A stretch of 64,000 nt of DNA from Deinococcus deserti VCD115 (lineage in GTDB: Bacteria; Deinococcota; Deinococci; Deinococcales; Deinococcaceae). Position numbers and translations under genes: made by a program. The first letter of the stretch is position 1, and every line of letters starts with the position of its first letter. Under the pieces are notes generated by a model that worked only from the letters and a program-made list of their open reading frames with translations, was not told the origin of the DNA and did not search any database. Location of the stretch: the NCBI RefSeq assembly GCF_000020685.1, contig NC_012528.1:1-64000 (forward strand), given 5' to 3'. Positions 9,014 through 18,615 of the stretch are shown here, one piece after another.

Positions 9014-9697
9014 CTCTTGACCTCCAAGCGTCGGGAACAGCCCCAGAATCTTGGGCCAACCATAACCCCAGTGCTTGCCGTCTGTTCCTACCCTGGCTAC
9101 GTACAGTGTCCAGATGAGGGAAAACAGATACTGCTCCGCATCTCACCGCGTAGTCAGGTTCGAGAGGGACAACGGCACAGGAACCGGGTGCAGCAGGGCC
9201 CGCACATGCAAAAATGCTTCAGCAGGGGAGGCCAGGTGCTCCAGGCTTGGCCCTGAGACCCGGAAGGTGTCTCCACGTCCACGCTCAAAGGCACCATACC
9301 CTAACCCGCTGATTGTTTATGCCTACTCCCCAGTTTAACTGGGAACATCACACACCAACCATCAGGCACTACGGACAGGAAGCGGTTCAACCGGAAATCA
9401 ACCGGCCATCCCAGCATGCGTGCTGGGACTCTGCAGGAGATGCGGAACCAGAACCGCTAACGCGGTTGCTCACTCCAGGCCATCATGGACGGCTTTGTCA
9501 GTCGATTTTATTGCAACCCGTGTGCTTTCCGTGAGCTTCATTTTTCAATACCCGCACTGCGGAAGATAACCGATGACCGTATCTGGGCTGATTAAAAAAA
9601 GCACACGGGGTTATGGCTGTGTGGCATGACAGAATCTTTCTGCTCACAAAGAGCAGCCCGGGTTGACAGCAAAAAGCAGCATTCGTTCGCGATGACG
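9014..9697. other. Non-coding stretch
   Basis: No ORF here has a convincing start or family resemblance. It contains a separated inverted repeat built on AACCCGTGTGCT (about 9515) and AGCACACGGGGTT (about 9600). Confidence 0.5.
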
Positions 9698-9742
9698 CGG
9701 TGTGCCCCAAGTAGCTCTATCCGCTAAGCTGAGCTACACCGA
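9698..9742 (-). other. tRNA-like D-arm hairpin / tRNA 5' fragment
   Basis: Read on the minus strand this gives GGTGTAGCTCAGCTTAGCGG followed by ATAGAGCTAC. This is the start of a bacterial tRNA: acceptor 5' strand, then D-stem and D-loop with AGC..GG and GATAGAGC. No anticodon arm, T-arm (GGTTCGAATCC) or 3' acceptor strand follows, so it is not a working tRNA. The fragment folds on itself: a GTAGCTC/GAGCTAC stem lies inside a CGGTGT/ACACCG stem. Confidence 0.5.
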
Positions 9743-9797
9743 TCTTGCTCGCCATTGCCAGACCACTCCGTATTACCTACGAACCAGAGGAGTCCGG

Positions 9798-10262
9798 ATG
9801 ACCCGACCACCCCTGCCCCCCTTCACGATCCACACCGCACGCGACAAGGTCAGGCTCGCAGAAGATGCCTGGAATTCTCGTGATCCTGCCCGGGTTGCGC
9901 AGGCATACACCGAGGATAGTGTGTGGCGCAACCGCGACGAATTCTTCTCCGGCCGCCCTGCCATTGAAGCCTTTCTTACGCACAAATGGGAACGCGAACA
10001 CGACTACCGCCTTATCAAGGAACTGTGGACCTTCCACGAAAACCGCATCAGTGTTCGCTTCCAGTACGAATTTCATGATCACTCGGGTCAGTGGTACCGG
10101 GCCCACGGCAATGAGCAGTGGGAGTTCGACGACCGGGGCCTAATGCGGCGCCGGGAAGCGAGCATCAATGATGTGCCAATTCGTGAGGAGGAGCGCCTGT
10201 TTCGGTGGCCTGCAGGTCGGCGTCCAGACGATCATCCCGGCTTGACTGAACTGGGGAGGTAA
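9798..10262 (+). CDS. NTF2-like protein, DUF1348 / nuclear transport factor 2 family
   Basis: The 154-aa frame has AGAGGAG 6-12 bases before its [23 protein letters not shown] followed by [20 protein letters not shown] is the DUF1348 signature of small cone-shaped alpha+beta barrels. Family members are mostly uncharacterised; the fold is used for small-molecule binding or isomerisation. Length is normal for the family. It stands alone. Confidence 0.88.
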   Translation: MTRPPLPPFTIHTARDKVRLAEDAWNSRDPARVAQAYTEDSVWRNRDEFFSGRPAIEAFLTHKWEREHDYRLIKELWTFHENRISVRFQYEFHDHSGQWYRAHGNEQWEFDDRGLMRRREASINDVPIREEERLFRWPAGRRPDDHPGLTELGR

Positions 10263-10836
10263 GGCCATAAGATGCTGTTCTGTTCAGCCGGTTTTGCCCG
10301 GCCAGGCCCAACCTGCACCGCAGCGTGAACATGCAAACTGCTGTGTCCCGACGCAGGTTACGGTGCTGGCACAGCGGCCACCCGCAAAGTCGGGCAGATC
10401 CTGAATCCCTGATCCCCATTCAGAGCAGTGGTTGTCAGATCAGTGAAAACCTGGTTTGGGATGACTCAAATCTCACCCAGAAAGTGGGAATCATATGGCC
10501 GCCCAGTTAAAAGCCTGTTGGATGATAGTTATCAAGTTGGAAGTGGATGAGGACAAAGAAACCGCTTCGATTTCCTTCCCCTGGATGAGAAGACCAACCG
10601 CTATGTGGAGGTGCAGTCCAGCAGCCCCGACAGGAATGCCTGCAACAAATCCAGTTCCAGCAGCAGGGCCGGCCGCGTCACCAGCAGTGCCATTGAGTGA
10701 GCGTCACGGGCACGGCCTTGGCGGGCGACTACATATGCGTGAGCGGCGGCGCGCGACATTCTCAACAGCCGGGTCACTGTCCGTGGCTCCCGTCAATCCC
10801 GTTGCAGCACAGATTTCGCCCTGGTCAATACCAGTG
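10263..10836. other. Non-coding stretch between NTF2-like gene and FadR regulator
   Basis: A short stretch at about 10550-10690 reads RFDFLPLDEKTNRYVEVQSS in one frame, which may be a gene scrap. No complete gene is supported. Confidence 0.45.
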
Positions 10837-11568
10837 TTAGGACTTGACCTCATCCGGCACCGGATTCAACCAATCACCCAACGCCTGGAGGTTCTCTTGA
10901 GCCCGGATCAAATGACGCTGGACTGCGTCTTGCGTAGCGACAGGATCACGCCGTTTCAGTCCGTCATAGATCGCCCAGTGGAATACCTGCGCCTGCTGGG
11001 CTGCGCCGGGTTTGAGGATGGTCTGGCGGAAGCCCACCTTAAGCAGCTCGTGGACTGGTTCCAGCAGCTTGGCCAGAATCGCGTTCTTTCCTCCCTGGAT
11101 CAGGGCCACGTGGAACTCTGCGTCCAGCTCTGAAAACCGGTCAGGGTCATCCAGAAACTGGTCCATGGTGCGCAGCAGGGACTCCATATGTCCGAGGTCA
11201 CGGTCCGTCATGCGCGTGGCAGCCAGCCCTGCCAGCTTGACCTCAAACACCAGACGCGCTTCAAGAAGTTCGGACTGTACCGTATAGAACGACGATCCCT
11301 TTCCGAGATGCATCAGCACCTGCGGATCCATGGGATTCCAGCGGTGCGCAGGATTGACTGTGGTTCCCCGGCCCTGCTGAATCTCGATCAATCCTTTTTC
11401 TGCCAGTACTTTCATCGCCTCGCGGATCACGACGCGGCTGACATCAAATTCTTCGGCCAGCTCGGTTTCCTTCGGCAGGCGCGAGAGCGGTGAAACGTGT
11501 CCGCTCACGATCCGACGCGTCAGTTCCGACTGCACCAGGTGGCGGCGACTGAGGCTTTTGGTGGTCAC
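10837..11568 (-). CDS. FadR-family GntR transcriptional regulator
   Basis: The 243-aa protein has an N-terminal winged HTH (residues 8-70: RLPKETELAEEFDVSRVVIR, LAEKGLIEIQQGRGT). A C-terminal all-helical FCD domain (95-230) carries the Asp/His metal-ligand pattern, with DAEFHVAL near the centre and a late RHL. FCD regulators of this class sense sugar acids or other carboxylates. It is divergent from the sugar operon at 11832, so it is the likely regulator of that operon and of itself. Confidence 0.9.
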   Translation of the reverse strand: MTTKSLSRRHLVQSELTRRIVSGHVSPLSRLPKETELAEEFDVSRVVIREAMKVLAEKGLIEIQQGRGTTVNPAHRWNPMDPQVLMHLGKGSSFYTVQSELLEARLVFEVKLAGLAATRMTDRDLGHMESLLRTMDQFLDDPDRFSELDAEFHVALIQGGKNAILAKLLEPVHELLKVGFRQTILKPGAAQQAQVFHWAIYDGLKRRDPVATQDAVQRHLIRAQENLQALGDWLNPVPDEVKS

Positions 11569-11620
11569 GCTTCCAGCTTATGACATCCAGGGACGCTTTG
11601 TCCAGAAAGGTACTACCTAT

Positions 11621-11632
11621 TGTCCGCGGACA
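11621..11632. promoter_or_regulatory. Candidate operator palindrome
   Basis: TGTCCGCGGACA is a perfect 12-bp palindrome in the divergent region, between the regulator and the operon promoter. It could be the FadR-type site. Confidence 0.45.
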
Positions 11633-11702
11633 GGATCGGAGGGTTCACATACGTTTTCTATCGTTCAGTACGCTTTCTGTCACACGGAAGCATGGACCGT
11701 AT

Positions 11703-11731
11703 TTGACAAAGCTTAACTCCTCCCGTATATA
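11703..11731 (+). promoter_or_regulatory. Sigma-70-type promoter of the sugar operon
   Basis: TTGACA, a 17-bp spacer, then TATATA: a full-consensus -35 and a near-consensus -10 at ideal spacing, about 100 bp before the first gene. Confidence 0.8.
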
Positions 11732-11831
11732 AAGATAGTACGTTTAATTCGCTGCCGCTCCTGTTGTCGGTGTTGGACCCAGGTCGATCGTTTTCCATCG
11801 ATCAGCTCCCTTTCTGTTCCTGGAGGTCTGT

Positions 11832-13115
11832 ATGTCACGCACTTCTCTGCCTGTAACCCTTGCCCTGACGCTGTGTGCCTTGAGCGTCGCCTCCAATGCT
11901 CAGGCTCAGACGTTTAACTGGAAGGCCCAAAGAGGTAAGACCATTTCGGTCAGCGTGGTGAAGAGCCCCTGGTCCGACATCCTGCAAGACCGGCTGGGAG
12001 AATTCGAAAAGCTCAGCGGAATCAACGTCAACCTGAGCGTCCTTCCTGAGCAGCAGGCCCGGCAGAAGCTGGCCATCGATTTTGCGTCCGGCGGGCGGAC
12101 CGTTGACGTCTTTGACTCGAGCCTGACCGTCGAAAAAACCCGATTTGCTCAGGCCGGCTGGTACGAACCCCTCAACAAGTACATGGTGGCTGGCAAACTC
12201 GATCCGACCTACCGCTTCGACGACTTTTTTACTTCTGCCCGCACAGCTGTGAAAACATCTGATGGCCGCATCATTGGCTTGCCCTGGAAAGCGGACGTGC
12301 AGGTGCTGTATTACCGCAAGGACCTGTTCGCACAGGCGGGCCTGAAAGTCCCCACTACCCTCGACGAACTGGAGAATGCTGCGGAAAAACTGCATGTTCC
12401 CGGCAAGATGTACGGCTACGCTGCCCGCGGTCTGAAAAATGCGAACGTCTATACCTTCGCGTTCCCACTTCAGGCGTTTGGCGGCAAGTGGATAGACGGC
12501 AAGGGGAACTCCACGGTCAACAGTGCCCAGGCGGTCAAGGCCCTGAACTGGTACAGCAGCATGCTGAAAAAGTACGCTCCGCCCAGCGTGATCAGCTACA
12601 ACTGGAGCGAGGTGCTCGGCCTGTTTCAGCAGGAGCAGCTGGCCATGTTTAACGACGGCATTGGCTTCGCAGTCCAGCTGGAAGACAAATCCAAATCCAA
12701 GGTCGCCGGGAAAGTTGGGTACGCTGTGCTCCCTGGACGCCTGGCTCCCGCGACCTACAACGCCCTGGCCATGTCATCACGCAGTGGCAACAAGGACGCG
12801 GCATTCATCTTTATGCAGTGGGCAACCAACCGGGCTTTTGACAAACATCTGGTGGAAAATGGTGTGACCTCACCCCGTCAGTCCAGCTGGACGACTGCCA
12901 CCAACAAGCCCCTGGAAACCATTCCCTGGGCCAAGACGTACTTTGACGCCCTGAAGGTGGCCAAGCCAGCCTTCCCGGAAGTTCCGCCTGTTCAGGAGAT
13001 GCGCGATACCGTTGGCATTGCGATCGTCCAGTCCATCCAGGGCTCTGCTTCTAAACCAGCGCTCGATCAGGCCAGCCGAGACTTCCAGACCGCGCTGAAC
13101 AGCGCCAAGCAATGA
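11832..13115 (+). CDS. Sugar ABC transporter substrate-binding protein (family 1)
   Basis: The 427-aa protein has a signal peptide (residues 1-26, LALTLCALSVASNAQAQ) and a family-1 extracellular binding fold: KTISVSVVKSPWSDILQDRL, then GLPWKADVQVLYYRKDLFAQ. GGAGG lies 6 bp before the ATG. It should capture a sugar or oligosaccharide and deliver it to the two permeases encoded next. It is the first gene of a seven-gene catabolic run. Confidence 0.92.
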   Translation: MSRTSLPVTLALTLCALSVASNAQAQTFNWKAQRGKTISVSVVKSPWSDILQDRLGEFEKLSGINVNLSVLPEQQARQKLAIDFASGGRTVDVFDSSLTVEKTRFAQAGWYEPLNKYMVAGKLDPTYRFDDFFTSARTAVKTSDGRIIGLPWKADVQVLYYRKDLFAQAGLKVPTTLDELENAAEKLHVPGKMYGYAARGLKNANVYTFAFPLQAFGGKWIDGKGNSTVNSAQAVKALNWYSSMLKKYAPPSVISYNWSEVLGLFQQEQLAMFNDGIGFAVQLEDKSKSKVAGKVGYAVLPGRLAPATYNALAMSSRSGNKDAAFIFMQWATNRAFDKHLVENGVTSPRQSSWTTATNKPLETIPWAKTYFDALKVAKPAFPEVPPVQEMRDTVGIAIVQSIQGSASKPALDQASRDFQTALNSAKQ

Positions 13116-13116
13116 C

Positions 13117-14028
13117 ATGACCACCTCGCCGTTGCCTGGCACGGCCGTCCGGCGCGCTAAGCGCCGGCCAGCCGCACCGATCCTGTTTGTTCTGCCCGCG
13201 TTGCTGCTCACGGTCATCGTGATTGCCTTTCCCCTGGGCTACACCCTGTACCAGTCGATGACCAACTGGGTGATCACCAGCCCCAATCCGCCGAAGTTCA
13301 TCGGGCTGGCCAATTACGCTGAACTGCTGCGGGATCAGCGTGCGATGCAGTCGCTGGTGCGAACGCTGCTGATCACGGTGTGCTCAGTGAGCCTCCAGAT
13401 GGTCCTGGGCGTAGCCATGGCGCTGGTCATGAACAAGCATTTTTTCGGTCGAGGTCTGTTCCGGACCCTGGCGTTATTTCCTGTGGTGGCCACGCCGGTG
13501 GCCATTTCATTGATTTTCGTCACGATGATGAATCCGCAGACCGGGGTCCTGAACCATTTTCTGACGTCGCTCGGTCTGAGCGCCCAGCAGTGGATCTACG
13601 CCGAGAAAAGCGTGCTGCCGGCCCTGATTCTGGTGGATACCTGGCAATGGACTCCCTTCGTGATGCTGATTGCCCTGGCCGGTCTGGCCACCCTGCCCAG
13701 CGAACCTTATGAAGCGGCCAAGATCGATGGCGCCACCGCTTGGCAGACCTTCTGGGGCATTACGCTGCCCATGTTGATGCCGTCCCTGTTCGTGGCGTTG
13801 CTGTTCCGCGCCATCGACACCCTGAAACTGTTTGACACCATCTATGCCATGACGCAGGGTGGCCCTGGGACGGCTTCAGAGACCATCAACCTGTACCTCT
13901 ACACCCTGAGCTTCAACTACTTCCGTATGGGGTATGCCTCCAGCATGGTTATTGCACTGCTGGTCCTGGTGCTCGGGATCACCCTGCTGCTGATTCGGGC
14001 CCGGAAGCTCGCGGAGGACCGCTCATGA
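13117..14028 (+). CDS. Sugar ABC transporter permease (MalF/UgpA type)
   Basis: The 303-aa membrane protein has about six transmembrane helices. The first spans ILFVLPALLLTVIVIAFPL. The EAA loop reads EPYEAAKIDGATAWQTFWGI with LPML after it, the contact site for the ATPase subunit. It starts 1 bp after the binding-protein stop. No ATPase gene is present in the operon; the shared MsmK/UgpC-type ATPase is probably encoded elsewhere. Confidence 0.93.
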   Translation: MTTSPLPGTAVRRAKRRPAAPILFVLPALLLTVIVIAFPLGYTLYQSMTNWVITSPNPPKFIGLANYAELLRDQRAMQSLVRTLLITVCSVSLQMVLGVAMALVMNKHFFGRGLFRTLALFPVVATPVAISLIFVTMMNPQTGVLNHFLTSLGLSAQQWIYAEKSVLPALILVDTWQWTPFVMLIALAGLATLPSEPYEAAKIDGATAWQTFWGITLPMLMPSLFVALLFRAIDTLKLFDTIYAMTQGGPGTASETINLYLYTLSFNYFRMGYASSMVIALLVLVLGITLLLIRARKLAEDRS

Positions 14029-14897
14029 CCGTTACCGGTGTTCGCTCCCCTGCCGCCACCGCCGCCCGCCGCAAAACACGGCCGCACCCGCTTATGACCC
14101 ACCTGCTGCCGCTCCTGATCTCCGCGTTCTTCATTGTGCCCATCGTGTTCGTCTTTTACTGGATGGTCTCGATGTCGTTTCAGACCCAGGTGGAGATCAG
14201 CGCCAGCCCGCCGACCTTCTGGTCAGCCAATCCGACCACCGAGTGGTACAGCCAGCTGATGCGCCGGATGCCCTTTTTGCAGTACACCTGGAACAGCATG
14301 GTGGTGGGCGTCAGTGCCACCGCGATTGGCCTGGCCATAGGCCTTCCGGCTGCCTACGCCATCGCCCGCTGGAAGCTCACAAGCCTCAGCACACTGTTCC
14401 TGATCACCCGCATCACACCGGCCATCAGCTTTCTGATTCCCTGGTACATCATTGCCAAACGGCTGGGTCTGGGTGACTCGCTGGTGATCATCACCCTGCT
14501 GCACATCACCATCACCCTGCCGCTGATCATCTGGATTATGATCGGATTTTTCGAGGCGCTGCCGACTGATCTCGAGCAGGCCGCCACGGTGGACGGCTGC
14601 AATGCCTGGCAGTCCTTCGCCCTGATTGCCGTGCCCCTGGTGAAGCCAGGCATCGTGGCCGCGATTATCCTGGCTTTCATTCAGTCGTGGAACAACTTCC
14701 TGTTCGCGGCGGTCCTGGGTGGACCCGGGTCGCAGACCCTCCCTGTGACGGTTTACGGCATGTTGAGCTTCGAGCAGGCGAACTGGGGCCCTCTGGCCGC
14801 AGCGGCCACCCTGGTGTGCCTGCCTGTCATCGTGGGCACCATTTTCTTCCAACGCCAACTGGTCGAGGGCCTGACGGCCGGCGCCATGAAGGGCTGA
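14025..14897 (+). CDS. Sugar ABC transporter permease (MalG/UgpE type)
   Basis: The 290-aa protein has six predicted helices and an EAA-like loop DLEQAATVDGCNAWQSFALI. It overlaps the preceding permease by 4 bases (ATGA), so the two subunits are coupled. It pairs with that permease to form the membrane pore. Confidence 0.93.
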   Translation: MTVTGVRSPAATAARRKTRPHPLMTHLLPLLISAFFIVPIVFVFYWMVSMSFQTQVEISASPPTFWSANPTTEWYSQLMRRMPFLQYTWNSMVVGVSATAIGLAIGLPAAYAIARWKLTSLSTLFLITRITPAISFLIPWYIIAKRLGLGDSLVIITLLHITITLPLIIWIMIGFFEALPTDLEQAATVDGCNAWQSFALIAVPLVKPGIVAAIILAFIQSWNNFLFAAVLGGPGSQTLPVTVYGMLSFEQANWGPLAAAATLVCLPVIVGTIFFQRQLVEGLTAGAMKG

Positions 14898-15016
14898 ACC
14901 TCCTTTTCACCGACCTTCCTTCAAGTCCTACAGGGACCAGACCTGACATCTGCTGAGTTGCCAGGAGTGGTCCCGTGTTCTTACCCGCCTTGTTCTCCTG
15001 CTCCGCCGAGGTATCT

Positions 15017-15982
15017 ATGACGCACGCTCATTCTTCTGCCTTTCACGTTCGTGGCCTGGTCGTTCCCATCGTCACGCCTTACACCCCTCATGGCGCAGTG
15101 GACCTCAAGCAGGCCGAAGCCCTGGCCCGTTTTTATGCGCTTCAGGGGGTGCCGGCGCTATTTCCTGGGGGGACCACGGGCGAGTTCGCCCTGCTGACGC
15201 TGGACGAGCGCGAGGCCCTGCTGGAAGCGGTCGTGCGGGGTGTCCGGTCCAGCGGCACGGCTGAGACGCAGATCATTGCCCACACGGGGGCGGCAACGCT
15301 GGACGAGGTGCTGCGTCTTAGCCGACACGCCCAGGCTCAGGGCGTGCCAGCCGTGGCGGTCGTTACGCCCTTTTATTACGAGTACGAGGACGCGGCCGTG
15401 CTGGCTTTCTACCAGACCGTGTGCCGGACCCTGCCCGACCTGGGGGTGTACGCATACACCATCCCGCAGCGCGCCGGCAACTCAATGACCGCTTCCAGCG
15501 TGGCTGAACTGTGCCGTGAGCCGAACTTTGCAGGAATCAAAGACTCCAGCGGTGATATGCACCGCCTGCTGACTCTCATCGAGGTGCCAGGCCTGAGCGT
15601 GCTGGCCGGGGCGGACGATCTGTGCTTTCCCTTCATGATCAGCGGGGGGCACGGCCTTGTCTCAGGCCCGGCCGGTGTGGTTCCGGAGTTGTTCCAGGCC
15701 TTTTTCGCAGCGCTGAATACCCAGCAGGTTGAACGCGCCATGGCGCTCGCACGGCACATCCGTGTCTTCAGCCGCATCATCCGTGGGGGCGGCCGCATCG
15801 ATTACCTCAAGGCCGGCCTCGACTGGCGGGGGCTGACCAACGGCCCATCGCGCCAGCCTCTTCCGAACATGGGCGCTGAAGAGAGGCGCGCGTTGACGCA
15901 GCAGCTCGTGACGTTTGCCCAGGCCCTGGCCGGAGACGGCGTCACGCTGACCAGTGCCGCCGTACGGGACGCCGTGGTGTGA
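15017..15982 (+). CDS. DapA/NAL-family lyase
   Basis: The ATG at 15017 gives 321 aa. The family motif GGTTGEFALL and the Schiff-base lysine in FAGIKDSSGD are present. The tyrosine motif is YAYTIP rather than the usual YNxP. This superfamily cleaves or condenses 2-keto acids (dihydrodipicolinate, N-acetylneuraminate, 2-keto-3-deoxy sugar acids). Next to a sugar transporter and sugar kinases, a 2-keto-3-deoxy sugar acid aldolase or sugar-acid dehydratase is likelier than lysine synthesis. The exact substrate is not visible. Confidence 0.88.
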   Translation: MTHAHSSAFHVRGLVVPIVTPYTPHGAVDLKQAEALARFYALQGVPALFPGGTTGEFALLTLDEREALLEAVVRGVRSSGTAETQIIAHTGAATLDEVLRLSRHAQAQGVPAVAVVTPFYYEYEDAAVLAFYQTVCRTLPDLGVYAYTIPQRAGNSMTASSVAELCREPNFAGIKDSSGDMHRLLTLIEVPGLSVLAGADDLCFPFMISGGHGLVSGPAGVVPELFQAFFAALNTQQVERAMALARHIRVFSRIIRGGGRIDYLKAGLDWRGLTNGPSRQPLPNMGAEERRALTQQLVTFAQALAGDGVTLTSAAVRDAVV

Positions 15983-16052
15983 AGCGCAGCATAGTTGCTT
16001 GTTTTTGCGCCGCTCGCTGTCTGAAGCCCAGCTGTGCCTGGTGGAGCGCCGC

Positions 16053-16946
16053 ATGATCCTGGTTGCCGGCAGCATCAATATCGACTTTGCCGTGCAGGTC
16101 CAGGCGCTGCCCGCTCCAGGTGAGACGGTGATGGGCAGCGCCTACCTGGTGAGTCCCGGCGGCAAGGGGGCCAATCAGGCGGTGGCCTGTGCGCGCGCCG
16201 GCGCCCCGGTGCAGTTTGTGGGCTGCGCCGGATCCGACGCATATGGCGACCAGCTTCGCGAGGCCCTCCAGTCTGACGGGATCGATACCACCTCCCTGCG
16301 CCGTGTCGACGGTCAGACCGGCGCGGCATTCGTTACGGTCGGGAGCGACGGTGAAAACACCATTGCCGTGGCGAGCGGCGTGAACCAGGCCCTGCGGGAG
16401 GCTGACCTGCCTGAGCTCAACGGCGTGACGCACCTGATCTTGCAGCTGGAAATTCCTTTGGAAACGGTCCGCGCCTTTGCTCAGGCAGCCCGCCGCGCAG
16501 GTGTACATGTCACCCTGAACGCAGCCCCGGCACATCCCTTGGATGATGAGCTGCTAGGGCTGGTGGACCTTCTGATCGTCAATGCCGGTGAGCTGGAAGC
16601 CCTGTGTGGTGCCCAGGCTGGCGCCGGTCTGGAGTACCAGCTTGAAGTGCTGTCCGGCCGTGGACCGAAAGCGATTGTGGTGACCTTAGGAGCGGACGGC
16701 GCCGCCTTCTGGACCAATGGGCGCTGCCACCGAAGTGCCGCATTTGCCGTACAGGCAGTGGACACGACCGGAGCCGGCGACACCTTCGTGGGTGTGCTGG
16801 TCGCAGCGCTGCGTCATATGGACCTGACCGCTGCGGTGCAGCGCGCTTCAGCCGCGGCCGCACTGGCCTGCACCCAGCGTGGCGCCCAGATCAGCATGCC
16901 CCGGTTGTCCGCTATCGAGCGGCTTCTCGCTTCCACTGTGCGCTGA
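16053..16946 (+). CDS. PfkB-family (ribokinase-like) sugar kinase
   Basis: The ATG at 16053 gives 297 aa. It shows the ribokinase N-terminal motif SPGGKGANQAVACARAGA and the C-terminal active site DTTGAGDTFVGVLVAAL, whose Asp is the catalytic base. It is closest in pattern to ribokinase, but a 2-keto-3-deoxy sugar acid kinase or other pentose kinase is possible. It follows the DapA-type lyase by about 70 bp in the same operon. Confidence 0.9.
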   Translation: MILVAGSINIDFAVQVQALPAPGETVMGSAYLVSPGGKGANQAVACARAGAPVQFVGCAGSDAYGDQLREALQSDGIDTTSLRRVDGQTGAAFVTVGSDGENTIAVASGVNQALREADLPELNGVTHLILQLEIPLETVRAFAQAARRAGVHVTLNAAPAHPLDDELLGLVDLLIVNAGELEALCGAQAGAGLEYQLEVLSGRGPKAIVVTLGADGAAFWTNGRCHRSAAFAVQAVDTTGAGDTFVGVLVAALRHMDLTAAVQRASAAAALACTQRGAQISMPRLSAIERLLASTVR

Positions 16947-17004
16947 ATATTTTTGCTCCCCACGGGGGCGAGCGGCCCTGTGCTGTGCGGGCCCTGGAGA
17001 ACCT

Positions 17005-18615
17005 ATGACCATATCCTCCCTTCCCTTGACTGAAGCCTATCTGGTCGCCAGCGGTGACATGCGCCTCGCTGCCAACCAGCAGTGCTGGCCGGCCCAGGCC
17101 CATATGGAGGCGCAGCTGACTCAGGCGCTCAGTGCGCTGGGCGTGAAGCTCACCCGGGCGCACGACGTCGATCCACAGGAGCGCCACGGCTTTATTTCCT
17201 CGCAGCGAATGGGGATGGACGTCTTCAGACGCATTCCCAAGGATGCCCCGGTTATTGTCGCTGAGGCCGTCTGGCAATACAGCCACCATGTTCTGGCTGG
17301 CCTGCGTGCACACCGCGGCCCCATTCTGACGGTGGCCAACTGGAGTGGGCAGTGGCCAGGACTGGTAGGGCTGCTCAATCTCAATGGCAGCCTCACCAAG
17401 ATGAACATCGATTACAGCTCGCTCTGGAGCGAAGATTTTCAGGACGAATTTTTTGTTTCCAGGCTGGCCGAATGGGTCCGGACAGGTCGGGTGACCCATG
17501 ACCGCACGCATGTCCGGTCGTTTGACGCTCAGCGCGTGCCCGAGGCGCACCGGACCCTGGGCACCCAGCTGGCCCAAAGCATGCTGGAGCAACAGGCCAT
17601 CCTGGGCACTTTCGACGAAGGCTGCATGGGCATGTACAACGCTGTTATTGACGACGAGCTGCTCAATCCTCTGGGGATCTACAAGGAGCGGCTCAGCCAG
17701 TCGGCCCTGTATGCCGGAATGCAGCAGGTAACAGACAGTGAGGCCGAGGCGGCCCTGGACTGGCTGCTCGAACGAGGGATGCAGTTCGCCTGGGGCGCGG
17801 ACCCGGCCACCGAACTGACCCGCGCCCAGACCCTTGACCAGCTCAAGATGTACGTGGCTGCCATGCGCATCGCCGCGCAGTTTGGCTGTGACGCGATCGG
17901 GATCCAGTACCAGCAGGGCCTCAAGGACCTCGCTCCAGCCAGCGACCTGGCTGAAGGACTGCTGAATAACCCTGAGCGTCCACCCGTGCACGACGCCCGG
18001 ACTGGCGAGGAGCTCTACGCTGGTCAGGCGCTGCCACATTTCAACGAAGTGGATGAAGGAGCGGCGGTGGACGGTCTGGTGACCCATCACGTCTGGACGG
18101 CGCTGGGCCTGAATCCTGCCAACACCCTTCATGACCTGCGGTGGGGCGAAGACCATGACGGACAGTTCGTGTGGGTTCTGATGATTTCCGGCGCGGCTCC
18201 AGCGGCTCACTTTGCAGGTGGATATCAGGGAGCGTCCAGTGAGCGCCAGCCGCCGATGTACTTTGCCCAGGGGGGCGGCACGCTGAAAGGGGAGAGCCGG
18301 CCCGGTGACCTGGTCTGGTCGCGGGTTTATATTCAGGGCGGCCGGTTGCACGTGGACCTGGGCCTGGGACGGGCGGTGGCCCTGCCGGAGGCAGAAGTGC
18401 AGCGTCGCTGGTCTCTCACGACACCCCAGTGGCCGATAATGAATGCGGTGCTGGAGGGGGTAAGCCGGGACCAGATGATGGCGCAGCACCAGGCCAACCA
18501 TATTCAGGTGGCCTACGCGCCCAGCCGGGACGCGGCCCTGGAAGCGCTCAACGTCAAGGCCACGCTGTTCGACGCGCTGGGTGTGGACGTCCATCTGTGC
18601 GGATTCCAGGCGTGA
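17005..18615 (+). CDS. L-fucose/L-arabinose isomerase-family protein
   Basis: The 536-aa protein (ATG at 17005, preceded by CTGGAGAACCT) is similar in length to fucose isomerases. Features include GPILTVANWSGQWPGLVGLL, the acidic loop EGCMGMYNAVIDDELLNPLG and FNEVDEGAAVDGLVTHHVW, where acidic residues and a His could bind Mn2+. It would interconvert an aldose and a ketose before phosphorylation by the FGGY kinase encoded next. The substrate is unknown. Confidence 0.8.
   Translation: MTISSLPLTEAYLVASGDMRLAANQQCWPAQAHMEAQLTQALSALGVKLTRAHDVDPQERHGFISSQRMGMDVFRRIPKDAPVIVAEAVWQYSHHVLAGLRAHRGPILTVANWSGQWPGLVGLLNLNGSLTKMNIDYSSLWSEDFQDEFFVSRLAEWVRTGRVTHDRTHVRSFDAQRVPEAHRTLGTQLAQSMLEQQAILGTFDEGCMGMYNAVIDDELLNPLGIYKERLSQSALYAGMQQVTDSEAEAALDWLLERGMQFAWGADPATELTRAQTLDQLKMYVAAMRIAAQFGCDAIGIQYQQGLKDLAPASDLAEGLLNNPERPPVHDARTGEELYAGQALPHFNEVDEGAAVDGLVTHHVWTALGLNPANTLHDLRWGEDHDGQFVWVLMISGAAPAAHFAGGYQGASSERQPPMYFAQGGGTLKGESRPGDLVWSRVYIQGGRLHVDLGLGRAVALPEAEVQRRWSLTTPQWPIMNAVLEGVSRDQMMAQHQANHIQVAYAPSRDAALEALNVKATLFDALGVDVHLCGFQA

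Noticed and set aside
16912..18594. 560-codon minus-strand ORF opposite the isomerase gene
   Set aside because: The plus strand encodes a recognisable isomerase-family protein; the minus product has no domain and is a shadow of high-GC codon usage.
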